This document shows positions 8,193 to 16,455 of a stretch of DNA of 64,000 bases, piece by piece. Within the stretch, counting starts at the first letter, position 1. Every line of letters begins with the position of its first letter. The position numbers were made by a program, and so were the translations under genes. The DNA lies in NCBI RefSeq assembly GCF_004335085.1, contig NZ_RQRS01000002.1, forward strand, positions 1-64,000, in the 5' to 3' direction. The notes under the pieces are model-generated. The model searched no databases. It saw only the letters and a program-made list of their open reading frames with translations, and had not been told where the DNA came from. Source of the DNA: Pedobacter nototheniae (lineage in GTDB: Bacteria > Bacteroidota > Bacteroidia > Sphingobacteriales > Sphingobacteriaceae).

Positions 8193-9597
8193 TTAGCTTA
8201 ATTTTTTATTTGCCTTAGGCATCAGCAGTAGCAATACACATACTATAATAAGAAAGGCTACATTAAATATGGTACCCCATTGGTAGGCAATTGGAAACCT
8301 ATTTAGTATTGGTGGATTTCCCAGTTGCTGAAAAAACACGCCTCCAACTATCGCAACTCCAATAGCTACAGAAATTTGCTGCAACGTTAAATATATGCCT
8401 GTTGAAGCACCAAGCATACTTTCAGGAATACTTTTTAAGGAGATCGTCATTAAAGAGGGTAAAATTGTACCACAACCCATACCATATATAAATAGTACTG
8501 TAGCTACATATATTGGATTAATTGCACCTTTATTAAATACCAGTAAATGCAATAAAAGTGAAATAATCATAATTGTTGCTCCAATAAGCGATACGTATTT
8601 ACCGTAACGAGCCACACGAGATGCAAAAAACATAGATGCTAACACATAACCTACACCTTGGCAAACAAAGTAAATTCCAGTACTAACGGAGCTTAAGCCC
8701 ATTCCGATTTGTAAGTTAACGGTATTAATTAAGAAGTAAGAATCTTGTACTAAGTAATAAAATAAGGAAACTAAAAGTCCCATTCGGAAATCGAAATTCT
8801 TAAAAACCTGAGTATTGATTAGCGGACTTCGCCCCTGCCTTACGCTAAAACGTTGATAATAAATAAAAGCAAGCAGTAAAATTGCAGAGAAAATCAGTAA
8901 ACCGATGCTCCAAAGTGGCCAATCTAACGCTCTACCCTGAATGAGCGGATAAATAAAGGCTGTTAATGTAATCGTTAACAATAATCCACCAGTAAAATCA
9001 AATTTTTGGGCAACTTTTGATGGAGATTCTTTAAGGTATTTAAAGCCTAAAATGATGGCAGTTAATCCTACTGGTACATTTATTAAAAAGATTAACCGCC
9101 AACTTTCTGGAATAATGGCAATATCCGGAATTAAACCACCTAAAAACTGACCAATAACTGAAGCAATGCCTGCAATGCTGCCGTAAATGCCCAACATTTT
9201 TATGCGTTGTTTTAGCATCAGGAAATAAATCGGGCATAAAAGCTACTCCCTGAGGCACCATAAAGGCGGCACTTATCCCTTGAATAAAGCGCGCTAAATT
9301 TAGTTGTGTTGCCGATTGGGAAAAACCACACAAACAGGAAGCAACAGTAAAAACTAACATCCCAATTAAAAACACCTTTTTCTTGCCGAAATATTCTCCT
9401 GCCTTTCCTCCCGTTATTAAAAAGGATGCATAACCTATAATGTACATTACAATTACAAATTGCATATCAGCATCGGTACCGCTAATCCCATTTTTAATAG
9501 ATGGAAGTGCTACATTAACGATAAATAAATCAATTACCGATAAAAATATAGCCGAACATACAATCAGGAACAGGAACCACTTTGGGATTTTCTTCAT
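8193..9597 (-). pseudogene. DHA2-type MFS multidrug transporter, frameshifted
   Basis: A drug/H+ antiporter of the 14-helix EmrB/QacA type. The N-terminal reading frame starts at 9597 (MKKIPKWFLFLIVCSAIFLS, then FIVNVALPSI and YFGKKKVFLIG) and runs well to about 9213. There the frame changes, and the rest of the transporter (GIYGSIAGIASVIGQFLGG onward) continues in another frame to the stop at 8193. Removing one A from the four-A run (T run at 9210-9213 on plus) gives DLFPDAK-QRIKMLGIYGS, exactly what a normal family member would have. So this is one gene of about 467 codons with a single-base insertion: a recent pseudogene, a phase-variable homopolymer or a sequencing error. The divergent HxlR regulator fits a regulated pump. 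Confidence 0.88.
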
Positions 9598-9664
9598 AGC
9601 TTTTCTTATATTTAATCTTCAAAGAAAGAAAACGCCACGCAGGCAATCAAGTAGTCATAAAAAC

Positions 9665-9677
9665 CATACTTAGTATG
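9665..9677. promoter_or_regulatory. Palindrome over the HxlR start codon (possible operator)
   Basis: CATACT-T-AGTATG is a perfect 6-bp-arm palindrome. Its right arm contains the ATG of the HxlR-family gene. Half-sites TACT/AGTA recall the operators of HxlR/DUF24 regulators such as YodB, although those have wider spacing. The site sits between the divergent pump and regulator, so it could serve self-control. Confidence 0.35.
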
Positions 9678-10046
9678 CAAAACAGTACCAATAATGAGTA
9701 TAAAGCAGTTACAAATACAGAAAATCAGGATTTATTTTTAAATGACTCATCATTGACAAGTATATTTAAGGTAATTGGCGGTAAATGGAAAATTGTACTC
9801 ATTAAAGCCATTGCCTCTCAATGCCCAAAAAGGTTTGGAGAGCTTAAACGCGAAATGAACTTTTTAAGTCAGGGAATGCTCACAACACAATTAAAGGAAA
9901 TGGAACGTGATGGATTAATTATACGAGAAGCTTTTGCAGAATCGCCCCCACGTGTAGAGTATAAATTAACTAGTATTGGCAAAACTCTTATTCCAGTAAT
10001 TGCTGTTTTGGAAGATTGGTGGATAAGTTTCCAAGCAGCTAAGTAG
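9675..10046 (+). CDS. HxlR-family winged-helix transcriptional regulator
   Basis: A 123-residue DNA-binding protein. The core IFKVIGGKWKIVLIKAI followed by RFGELKREM and LSQGMLTTQLKEMERDGLI is the HxlR (DUF24) helix-turn-helix with its wing. The family often senses quinones, aldehydes or oxidants through an N-terminal Cys. That Cys is missing here (SSLTSIFKVIGG), and the only cysteine is in SQCPKRFGEL, so the signal is uncertain. It is divergent from the frameshifted MFS pump and 77 bp from it, the standard regulator-target layout. A palindrome covers its start codon. Confidence 0.9.
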   Translation: MQNSTNNEYKAVTNTENQDLFLNDSSLTSIFKVIGGKWKIVLIKAIASQCPKRFGELKREMNFLSQGMLTTQLKEMERDGLIIREAFAESPPRVEYKLTSIGKTLIPVIAVLEDWWISFQAAK

Positions 10047-10207
10047 TCTAATAATTAAACTGTTTCTATCCTTTAACTCTCAAGCTTTAAATAATTAGAT
10101 ACCGTTTAACAATGTGGTTGAAGAAGAAAAAATAACCGTTAAAGAAAAATATACAAATAATTTCAATTTTATTAGATTCTACAACTAAATAAATGCCCCT
10201 GTTTTAC

Positions 10208-10215
10208 TACCTTTG
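10208..10215 (+). promoter_or_regulatory. purH -7 promoter element
   Basis: TACCTTTG matches TAnnTTTG and lies 21 bp before the purH ATG. No good TTTG is seen at the -33 position. Confidence 0.5.
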
Positions 10216-10236
10216 CGGCTCAAAATTTCCAGTAGA

Positions 10237-11763
10237 ATGAGTCAATCCATTAAAATCAAAAACGCTTTAATCTCAGTATATTATAAAGATGGTTTAGCAC
10301 CATTGGTAAAATTGTTAGCCGAACAAGGCGTACAATTATTTTCTACCGGGGGTACCGAACAATTTATTAAAGATTTAAACCTGCCGGTAACAGCGGTTGA
10401 AGATTTAACGGGTTACCCTTCAATTTTAGGCGGTCGTGTTAAAACATTGCACCCAAAAGTATTTGGTGGTATCTTAAACCGTAGAGGTTTAGAGGGCGAT
10501 CAACAACAAATTGCAGAGTATGAAATTCCAGAAATTGATTTGGTTATTGTAGATCTTTACCCATTTGAGGAAACCGTAAAAGCTGGCGGTGCAGCTGATG
10601 AAATTATTGAAAAGATCGATATTGGTGGAATTTCATTAATTCGTGCAGCTGCCAAAAATTTTAATGATGTCGTAATTATTGCATCTAAAAATGATTACCC
10701 AACGTTACAAGCACAATTAGAAGAGCAAAATGGAGAAACTACTTTAGCACAGCGTAAGGCTTTTGCTAAAAAAGCATTCCACACTTCTTCTCACTATGAT
10801 ACAGCAATTTTTAATTACTTTAATACAGAAGAACCGCTTGATGTATTTAAACAAAGCGTAACCGAAGCTAAAACTTTGCGTTATGGCGAAAATCCTCATC
10901 AAGGTGGTGTATTTTATGGCGATTTAGATGCGATGTTTACCAAATTAAACGGTAAAGAGCTTTCATATAATAATTTGGTGGATGTTGACGCTGCTGTGAG
11001 TTTGATCGATGAATTTGAAGATCCTACTTTCGCAATTTTGAAACACACTAATGCTTGCGGTATTGCTTCTCGTTCAACCGTTAAACAAGCTTGGATTGAT
11101 GCTTTAGCTTGTGATCCTGTTTCTGCTTTTGGTGGTGTATTAATTACCAATGTTGAAGTTGATTTAGCAACGGCTGAAGAAATTAATAATTTATTTTTTG
11201 AAGTTTTAATCGCACCTTCATATCAGCCAGAAGCTGTTGAATTATTCAGCAAAAAGAAAAATCGCGTTATTTTACAACGAAATAATGTTGAGTTGAGTAA
11301 AAAACAATTCAAAACCTTATTAAATGGTGTAATTGAGCAGGATAAAGATTTAATTATCGAAGGCCCAGAGCAAATGACAACGGTAACCGATAAAGCACCT
11401 ACAGCACAAGAATTAAAAGATTTATTTTTCGCGAATAAAATTGTAAAACATACAAAATCTAACACTATTGTTTTGGTTAAAGATGACGTATTGATTTCTA
11501 GTGGCGTTGGTCAAACTTCTCGTGTTGATGCTTTAAGACAGGCAATTGAAAAAGCGGCTGCATTTGGTTTCAGTGTTAAAGGTGCCTCAATGGCATCAGA
11601 TGCGTTTTTCCCTTTCCCAGATTGCGTTGAAATTGCTGCAGAGGCTGGTATTACAGCAGTTTTACAACCAGGTGGTTCTATTAAAGATGCAGATTCTGTT
11701 GCAAAAGCTAATGAAAAAGGTATTGCAATGGTAACTACAGGCGTAAGACATTTTAAACACTAA
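10237..11763 (+). CDS. purH: Bifunctional AICAR transformylase / IMP cyclohydrolase
   Basis: Catalyses the last two steps of IMP synthesis. The 508-residue protein has the MGS-type cyclohydrolase domain (about 1-140: SVYYKDGLAPLVKLLAEQGV, GGRVKTLHPK) and the AICAR transformylase domain (about 145-508: LRYGENPHQ, ILKHTNACGIA, ASDAFFPFPD). I start at ATG 10237 (MSQSIKIKNAL), because the upstream TTG at 10213 lies inside the promoter region and the added residues are not conserved. It appears monocistronic. Confidence 0.96.
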   Translation: MSQSIKIKNALISVYYKDGLAPLVKLLAEQGVQLFSTGGTEQFIKDLNLPVTAVEDLTGYPSILGGRVKTLHPKVFGGILNRRGLEGDQQQIAEYEIPEIDLVIVDLYPFEETVKAGGAADEIIEKIDIGGISLIRAAAKNFNDVVIIASKNDYPTLQAQLEEQNGETTLAQRKAFAKKAFHTSSHYDTAIFNYFNTEEPLDVFKQSVTEAKTLRYGENPHQGGVFYGDLDAMFTKLNGKELSYNNLVDVDAAVSLIDEFEDPTFAILKHTNACGIASRSTVKQAWIDALACDPVSAFGGVLITNVEVDLATAEEINNLFFEVLIAPSYQPEAVELFSKKKNRVILQRNNVELSKKQFKTLLNGVIEQDKDLIIEGPEQMTTVTDKAPTAQELKDLFFANKIVKHTKSNTIVLVKDDVLISSGVGQTSRVDALRQAIEKAAAFGFSVKGASMASDAFFPFPDCVEIAAEAGITAVLQPGGSIKDADSVAKANEKGIAMVTTGVRHFKH

Positions 11764-11779
11764 TTGAGCGTAAAGTCTG

Positions 11780-11853
11780 AAGACTAAAGCTTAAGGCGAA
11801 GGTCATTATTAAATTTAAGGACTTAAAACTTTGGTCTTTCAGCTTTGGTCTTT
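11780..11853. repeat. Imperfect inverted repeat after purH
   Basis: AAGACTAAAGCT (11780-11791) pairs with AGCTTTGGTCTT (11841-11852, one G-U) across a 49-bp gap. The unit CTTTGGTCTTT is also present twice in tandem (11829-11839, 11843-11853). It could end the purH transcript, as T-rich DNA follows, or be a degenerate intergenic repeat. It lies between purH and mreB and has no coding potential. Confidence 0.5.
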
Positions 11854-11960
11854 TAGCCTTTTATTTTCTAAATCATTTTAATTGACTTAAAAACAATGGA
11901 ATGAATAAAGAAAATAATACTTAAAACAATAAAAAAGCTATTTTTACATTAGGAATAGTA

Positions 11961-11968
11961 TAGATTTG
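11961..11968 (+). promoter_or_regulatory. mreB operon -7 promoter element
   Basis: TAGATTTG fits TAnnTTTG and lies 26 bp before the mreB ATG. A T-rich tract is upstream, but no exact TTTG at the expected distance. Confidence 0.45.
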
Positions 11969-11994
11969 ACAAAATAATAAAACATACCTCATAC

Positions 11995-13017
11995 ATGGGA
12001 TTATTTAACTGGTTTACGCAAGAAGTTGCCATCGATTTGGGCACAGCGAATACCCTGATTATACATAACGACAAAGTGGTTGTAGATGAACCATCTATTG
12101 TAGCTTTCGATCGTACAACAAACAAAGTAATCGCCATTGGTAGGCAGGCGATGCAAATGGAGGGGAAAACCCACGATAATATCAAAACCGTTCGTCCATT
12201 AAAGGATGGAGTAATTGCTGATTTCAACGCTGCTGAAGCGATGATTAAAGGTATGATTCGAATGCTTAATGGCGGTAAAGGCTGGATGTTTCCATCTTTA
12301 CGTATGGTTATTTGTATTCCTTCGGGCATTACTGAGGTAGAGAAACGTGCCGTTCGTGACTCTGCCGAGATTGCTGGTGCTAAAGAAGTTTATTTAATTC
12401 ATGAGCCAATGGCTGCTGCCGTAGGTATTGGAATTGATGTTGAAGAACCTATGGGTAACATGATTATCGATATAGGTGGTGGTACAACAGAGATTGCTGT
12501 AATTGCACTATCGGGTATTGTTTGCGATCAATCTATCCGCGTTGCGGGAGATAACTTCGACTCGGATATTGTAAACTACATCCGCCGCCAGCATAATATT
12601 ATGATTGGCGACCGTACTGCTGAAAAAATTAAAATTGAAGTTGGGGCTGCTTTACCTGAATTACAGGATGCACCTGCAGATTTTGCAGTACAAGGACGTG
12701 ATTTAATGACTGGTGTACCAAAACAAATTACCGTTTCTTATACTGAAATTGCACATTGTTTAGATAAATCAATTTCTAAAATTGAAGAAGCGATTTTAAA
12801 AGCTTTAGAGATTACTCCTCCTGAGCTTTCTGCCGATATTTACCAAACAGGTATTTACTTAACTGGTGGTGGTGCATTATTAAGAGGTTTGGACAAACGC
12901 GTTGCAGCTAAAACCAAATTGCCTGTTCACGTTGCCGAAGATCCACTTCGTGCCGTAGTTAGAGGTACAGGTATTGCCCTTAAAAACATTGGTGGCTATA
13001 AATTCTTAATGCAATAA
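11995..13017 (+). CDS. mreB: Rod shape-determining protein MreB
   Basis: Actin-like ATPase that forms membrane-bound filaments and guides side-wall peptidoglycan synthesis. The 340-residue sequence shows the N-terminal amphipathic start (MGLFNWFTQEVAIDLGTANT) with phosphate loop 1 (DLGTANT), loop 2 (DIGGGTTEIAVI) and the adenosine motif (LTGGGALLRGLD). Length is as expected. It heads the operon mreB-mreC-mreD-mrdA-rodA. A 78-bp gap to mreC holds a perfect palindrome, which may tune expression of the downstream genes. Confidence 0.97.
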   Translation: MGLFNWFTQEVAIDLGTANTLIIHNDKVVVDEPSIVAFDRTTNKVIAIGRQAMQMEGKTHDNIKTVRPLKDGVIADFNAAEAMIKGMIRMLNGGKGWMFPSLRMVICIPSGITEVEKRAVRDSAEIAGAKEVYLIHEPMAAAVGIGIDVEEPMGNMIIDIGGGTTEIAVIALSGIVCDQSIRVAGDNFDSDIVNYIRRQHNIMIGDRTAEKIKIEVGAALPELQDAPADFAVQGRDLMTGVPKQITVSYTEIAHCLDKSISKIEEAILKALEITPPELSADIYQTGIYLTGGGALLRGLDKRVAAKTKLPVHVAEDPLRAVVRGTGIALKNIGGYKFLMQ

Positions 13018-13028
13018 TTTTAAATTAC

Positions 13029-13077
13029 GATTTACGATTTTAGATTGACGAATAGGCCAGATCTAAAATCGTAAATC
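13029..13077. repeat. Perfect 17-bp inverted repeat between mreB and mreC
   Basis: GATTTACGATTTTAGAT (13029-13045) and its exact reverse complement (13061-13077) flank a 15-nt loop. No T-run follows, so it is not a standard terminator. As RNA it would form a long hairpin inside the mre operon message and might protect or separate the mreB part. Confidence 0.85.
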
Positions 13078-13095
13078 TAAAATCCGTTAATCAAA

Positions 13096-13935
13096 ATGCG
13101 TAACCTTTGGATTTTTATAAGCAGATACAACGCATTTTTCTTGTTTATCATTTTTTTTATTCTGGGTATTTCACTCACATTAAAAAATAATGCCTACCAA
13201 CGCAGCGTAACCTTAAACTCCAGTAATGAAGTGGTGGGTACAGCTTATGAACGTTTAAACGTTTTTAAAAGATACTTAAATTTAGGAATGGTAAACGATA
13301 GTTTGGCGGCAGAAAATGCCAGGCTTAAAACTAATTTATTGGCGCTAACAACTGTTGATTCTGCCAAAGACACTAAAGTTATAGATACTGTTACCAAGCA
13401 ACAATACACTTATCTTGCTGCTAAAGTGGTTAAAAACTCCATTACACTTCGCAATAATGTAATGACGATTAACAAAGGTACTTTGGACGGCATTAAAAGT
13501 GGTATGGCTGTAATTGCACCGCAAAGAGGTGTTGTAGGCTTTATAAGAGACGTTTCTGATCATTTAGCTACCATCCAATCCTTATTACATAAAGACACTA
13601 AAATTAGTGTTATTGTTAAAAATAGCCAGGCTTTAGGATCATTAGTTTGGGGAGATGGGAATTTTGATATTAGAAAGGCTTTAATTAAAGAAGTGCCCAA
13701 CCATATTAAAATGGCTATTGGCGATTCTATTGTAACTTCAGGCTATGGCTCTTTCCCTAAGGGAATTTTAGTTGGTAGAATAAGTAAAACAAATGTTGCA
13801 ACAAATGATAATTTCCTCTCAGCAGAAATAAATTTATTTACCGATTTTAGCACATTGCAATATGTATATGTAGTTAAAGATAAAACAGCTGAAGAACAAA
13901 AAGCTTTAGAAAGTCTGGTTAAACCGAATGAATAG
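13096..13935 (+). CDS. mreC: Rod shape-determining protein MreC
   Basis: Inner-membrane protein whose periplasmic part links MreB, MreD and the RodA-PBP2 synthase. The 279 residues show a short cytosolic start, one membrane helix (about 13-32, AFFLFIIFFILGISLTL), a short coiled coil (about 60-90) and the beta-domain motifs AKVVKNSITLRNNVMTINKG and DGIKSGMAVIAPQRGVVG. It overlaps mreD by 8 bp, indicating translational coupling. Confidence 0.94.
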   Translation: MRNLWIFISRYNAFFLFIIFFILGISLTLKNNAYQRSVTLNSSNEVVGTAYERLNVFKRYLNLGMVNDSLAAENARLKTNLLALTTVDSAKDTKVIDTVTKQQYTYLAAKVVKNSITLRNNVMTINKGTLDGIKSGMAVIAPQRGVVGFIRDVSDHLATIQSLLHKDTKISVIVKNSQALGSLVWGDGNFDIRKALIKEVPNHIKMAIGDSIVTSGYGSFPKGILVGRISKTNVATNDNFLSAEINLFTDFSTLQYVYVVKDKTAEEQKALESLVKPNE

Positions 13936-14443
13936 CAGAATTATAATCGTAAATATTATCAGATGGATTTTACTCCTTTTTGTGCAAATTTTCCTGCTCA
14001 AAAATATGGGTTTTTACGATCTTTCTACCCCTTTCATCTACGTACTTTTTTTATTACTTCTGCCTTTTGGCATTCCTAATATTTTATTATATCTATTGGC
14101 TTTTGGAACTGGCTTAACACTTGATGCCTTTTATGATACCATGGGTGTACATGCTACAGCCTGCGTTGTATTGGCTTTTGTAAGGATTTCTTTTATTTCT
14201 ATCAGCCTAAACCGCGATGCAATTGATGATCCCGAGCCTTCATTAAGCTATATGGGCTTTCAATGGTTTTCTTTGTACGCATTGCTTTGTGTGATAGCAC
14301 ACCACCTGGTTTTGTTCTTTTTAGAAACATTTAGGTTAACAGAGATTGGTTACACCTTAATGAGATGCGGCCTAAGTTGTATCTTTACACTGCTTATTAT
14401 TTTATTGGTAGAGTTTATATTCTATAGAAGAACATCCCGCTAA
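13928..14443 (+). CDS. mreD: Rod shape-determining protein MreD
   Basis: A 171-residue, very hydrophobic inner-membrane protein with about five membrane helices. The sequence is poorly conserved in general, so the call rests on size, hydrophobicity and position. It overlaps mreC by 8 bp and mrdA by one base (TAATG), the compact mreC-mreD-mrdA order seen across Bacteroidota. It connects the MreB filament to the wall synthase. Confidence 0.88.
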   Translation: MNSRIIIVNIIRWILLLFVQIFLLKNMGFYDLSTPFIYVLFLLLLPFGIPNILLYLLAFGTGLTLDAFYDTMGVHATACVVLAFVRISFISISLNRDAIDDPEPSLSYMGFQWFSLYALLCVIAHHLVLFFLETFRLTEIGYTLMRCGLSCIFTLLIILLVEFIFYRRTSR

Positions 14444-16455
14444 TGGAGCAATTATTTAATCGAAAATATGTTATCCAAGGATTATTTATTGTAATCGCCC
14501 TAATTTTATTAGGTAAGTTATTCTATATCCAAATTATAAGCGATAAAGCTTTTGCTTCTGCAGAAAGTAATGTATTACGTAAAGTATATAAATATCCTGC
14601 CCGTGGTGCAATTCTTGATCGAAACATGAAGGTTATTGTACAAAATGAACCTGTTTACGATTTAATGGTTATCCCTAACGAAGTTAAGGAATTTGATACT
14701 TTAGCACTTGCCAATGCTTTGGGTATAACACCAGATGGGGTTCGTAAAAGACTAAATAAAGCCAGGATTCAATCCAATTATCAATCTACTTTTTTTGAAA
14801 GACAAATTTCTGTAGAAAGTTATGCCCGCTTGCAAGAAATTATGTACCGTTTTCCGGGATTTCGAACGCAAGATAGAACAGTAAGGCATTACCCTGATAG
14901 TGTTGGCGGCCAATTATTTGGCTGGGTTAAGGAAGTAAGTCAAGATGATATTGATAAATCCGAGGGCTACTATAAACCAGGAGATTTTATTGGCAAAAGT
15001 GGTCTTGAGCGTTCTTATGAAGAATTTCTTCGCGGCGAACGTGGAGTAATTAACACTTTATATGATGCCCGAAACGTAGCACAAGGGAGTTATGCCGGTG
15101 GGAAATATGATATTAATGCGGTTTCAGGTGATCGCTTAATTTCTTCATTAGATATAAGGATTCAGAAACTTGGCGAAGAGTTGATGCAAAATAAAGTTGG
15201 TGCAATTGTAGCTATTGAACCTTCAACTGGTGAGATTTTAGCGTTTGTAAGTAGCCCAGGCTTTAATCCAAATAAGTTTGTCGGCAAAAACTGGGGCAAC
15301 GGTTATATGGATTTAATGCGTAACCCTTATCGCCCTCAAATTGTACGCCCTATTCAAGGTTTTTACTCTCCTGGTTCATCATTTAAACCTGTTGATGCCT
15401 TAGTTGCCTTGCAGGATGGTGCAATAGATCCATCAACCACCTTTTTCTGCCCAGGTTATTATATGGCAGGTAACCATAAAGTTAAATGTGAACACATTGA
15501 TGGCACAATTAACATGCAACGTGGTATTGCCAGAAGTTGCAACACCTATTTTTGTCATGTTTTCCAAAATATTATCACCAAAAATGGAATGAAAAACCAA
15601 CGCCAAACTTTTGCACACTGGCATGAGCAAATTGCTAAATGGGGTTTCGGACAAAAACTGGGTATTGATATGCCGTTTGAAAAAGGGGGGATTTTTTATA
15701 CTGGAGATCACTTCGATAAAATTTATGGAAAGCGTTGGGGTTATACAACTGTAATTTCTCAAGCAATTGGTCAAGGCGAAATTACCTCTACACCGTTGCA
15801 AATGGCTAATGTTATGGCTGCTATTGCAAACAGAGGGTATTACATTAAGCCACACCTGATTAAAGGAATTGGTGATAAAAAAATGGTGAAGAAAGAGTAT
15901 GTAGTTAAAAACTATGTAGGAGTTGATGAAAAATATTTCGCACCAGTAATTGATGGCATGCGTGATGCTGTAAATAGCCCATGGGGAACTGCAAAGCAAT
16001 CGCAAATTCAAGGCATAACTATGTGTGGGAAAACTGGAACGGTACAAAATCCACACGGTAAAAACCACTCCGTATTTATTGGTTTTGCGCCAATGGATAA
16101 TCCCAAAATCGCTATTGCTGTAATTGTAGAAAACGGAGGTTTCGGAGGAACATACGCAGCACCAATTTCTAGTTTTATTGTAGAAAAATATTTAACAGAT
16201 AGCATTAAACCAAGATCAAACGGGTATACCGTGAAAGCCTTTGCAGAAACAAATCTTTTACCTGCAATTATAGAAAAGCCAAAAAAAATTAAGTTAACGA
16301 AATTAGATAGTATTGCATCTAAAAAAGCGGATTCTGTAAAGAGAATAAAAGATAGCCTAAAAGTGAAATCCATTAAATTAAAACAAATCATTTCACCAAA
16401 AGCCAAAACCACCAGCGGAGCAATAACTACTAAACCAGAAACAACTAAAAAATGA
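14443..16455 (+). CDS. mrdA: Penicillin-binding protein 2 (elongasome transpeptidase)
   Basis: Class B PBP that cross-links peptidoglycan during side-wall growth. The 670 residues contain one N-terminal membrane helix (about 10-28), the PBP dimerisation domain (GAILDRNMKVIVQNEP, FPGFRTQDRTVRHYP) and the transpeptidase domain with all three motifs: S312-S-F-K315, S365-C-N367 and K530-T-G532. After the catalytic domain comes a Lys/Ser/Thr-rich tail of about 60 residues, probably disordered and periplasmic, that shorter PBP2 proteins lack. It overlaps rodA by 4 bp (ATGA), so the synthase pair is translated together. Confidence 0.96.
   Translation: MEQLFNRKYVIQGLFIVIALILLGKLFYIQIISDKAFASAESNVLRKVYKYPARGAILDRNMKVIVQNEPVYDLMVIPNEVKEFDTLALANALGITPDGVRKRLNKARIQSNYQSTFFERQISVESYARLQEIMYRFPGFRTQDRTVRHYPDSVGGQLFGWVKEVSQDDIDKSEGYYKPGDFIGKSGLERSYEEFLRGERGVINTLYDARNVAQGSYAGGKYDINAVSGDRLISSLDIRIQKLGEELMQNKVGAIVAIEPSTGEILAFVSSPGFNPNKFVGKNWGNGYMDLMRNPYRPQIVRPIQGFYSPGSSFKPVDALVALQDGAIDPSTTFFCPGYYMAGNHKVKCEHIDGTINMQRGIARSCNTYFCHVFQNIITKNGMKNQRQTFAHWHEQIAKWGFGQKLGIDMPFEKGGIFYTGDHFDKIYGKRWGYTTVISQAIGQGEITSTPLQMANVMAAIANRGYYIKPHLIKGIGDKKMVKKEYVVKNYVGVDEKYFAPVIDGMRDAVNSPWGTAKQSQIQGITMCGKTGTVQNPHGKNHSVFIGFAPMDNPKIAIAVIVENGGFGGTYAAPISSFIVEKYLTDSIKPRSNGYTVKAFAETNLLPAIIEKPKKIKLTKLDSIASKKADSVKRIKDSLKVKSIKLKQIISPKAKTTSGAITTKPETTKK

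Noticed and set aside
10213..10236. Upstream TTG start for purH
   Set aside because: It falls within the -7 promoter element region and adds residues that PurH proteins do not have.
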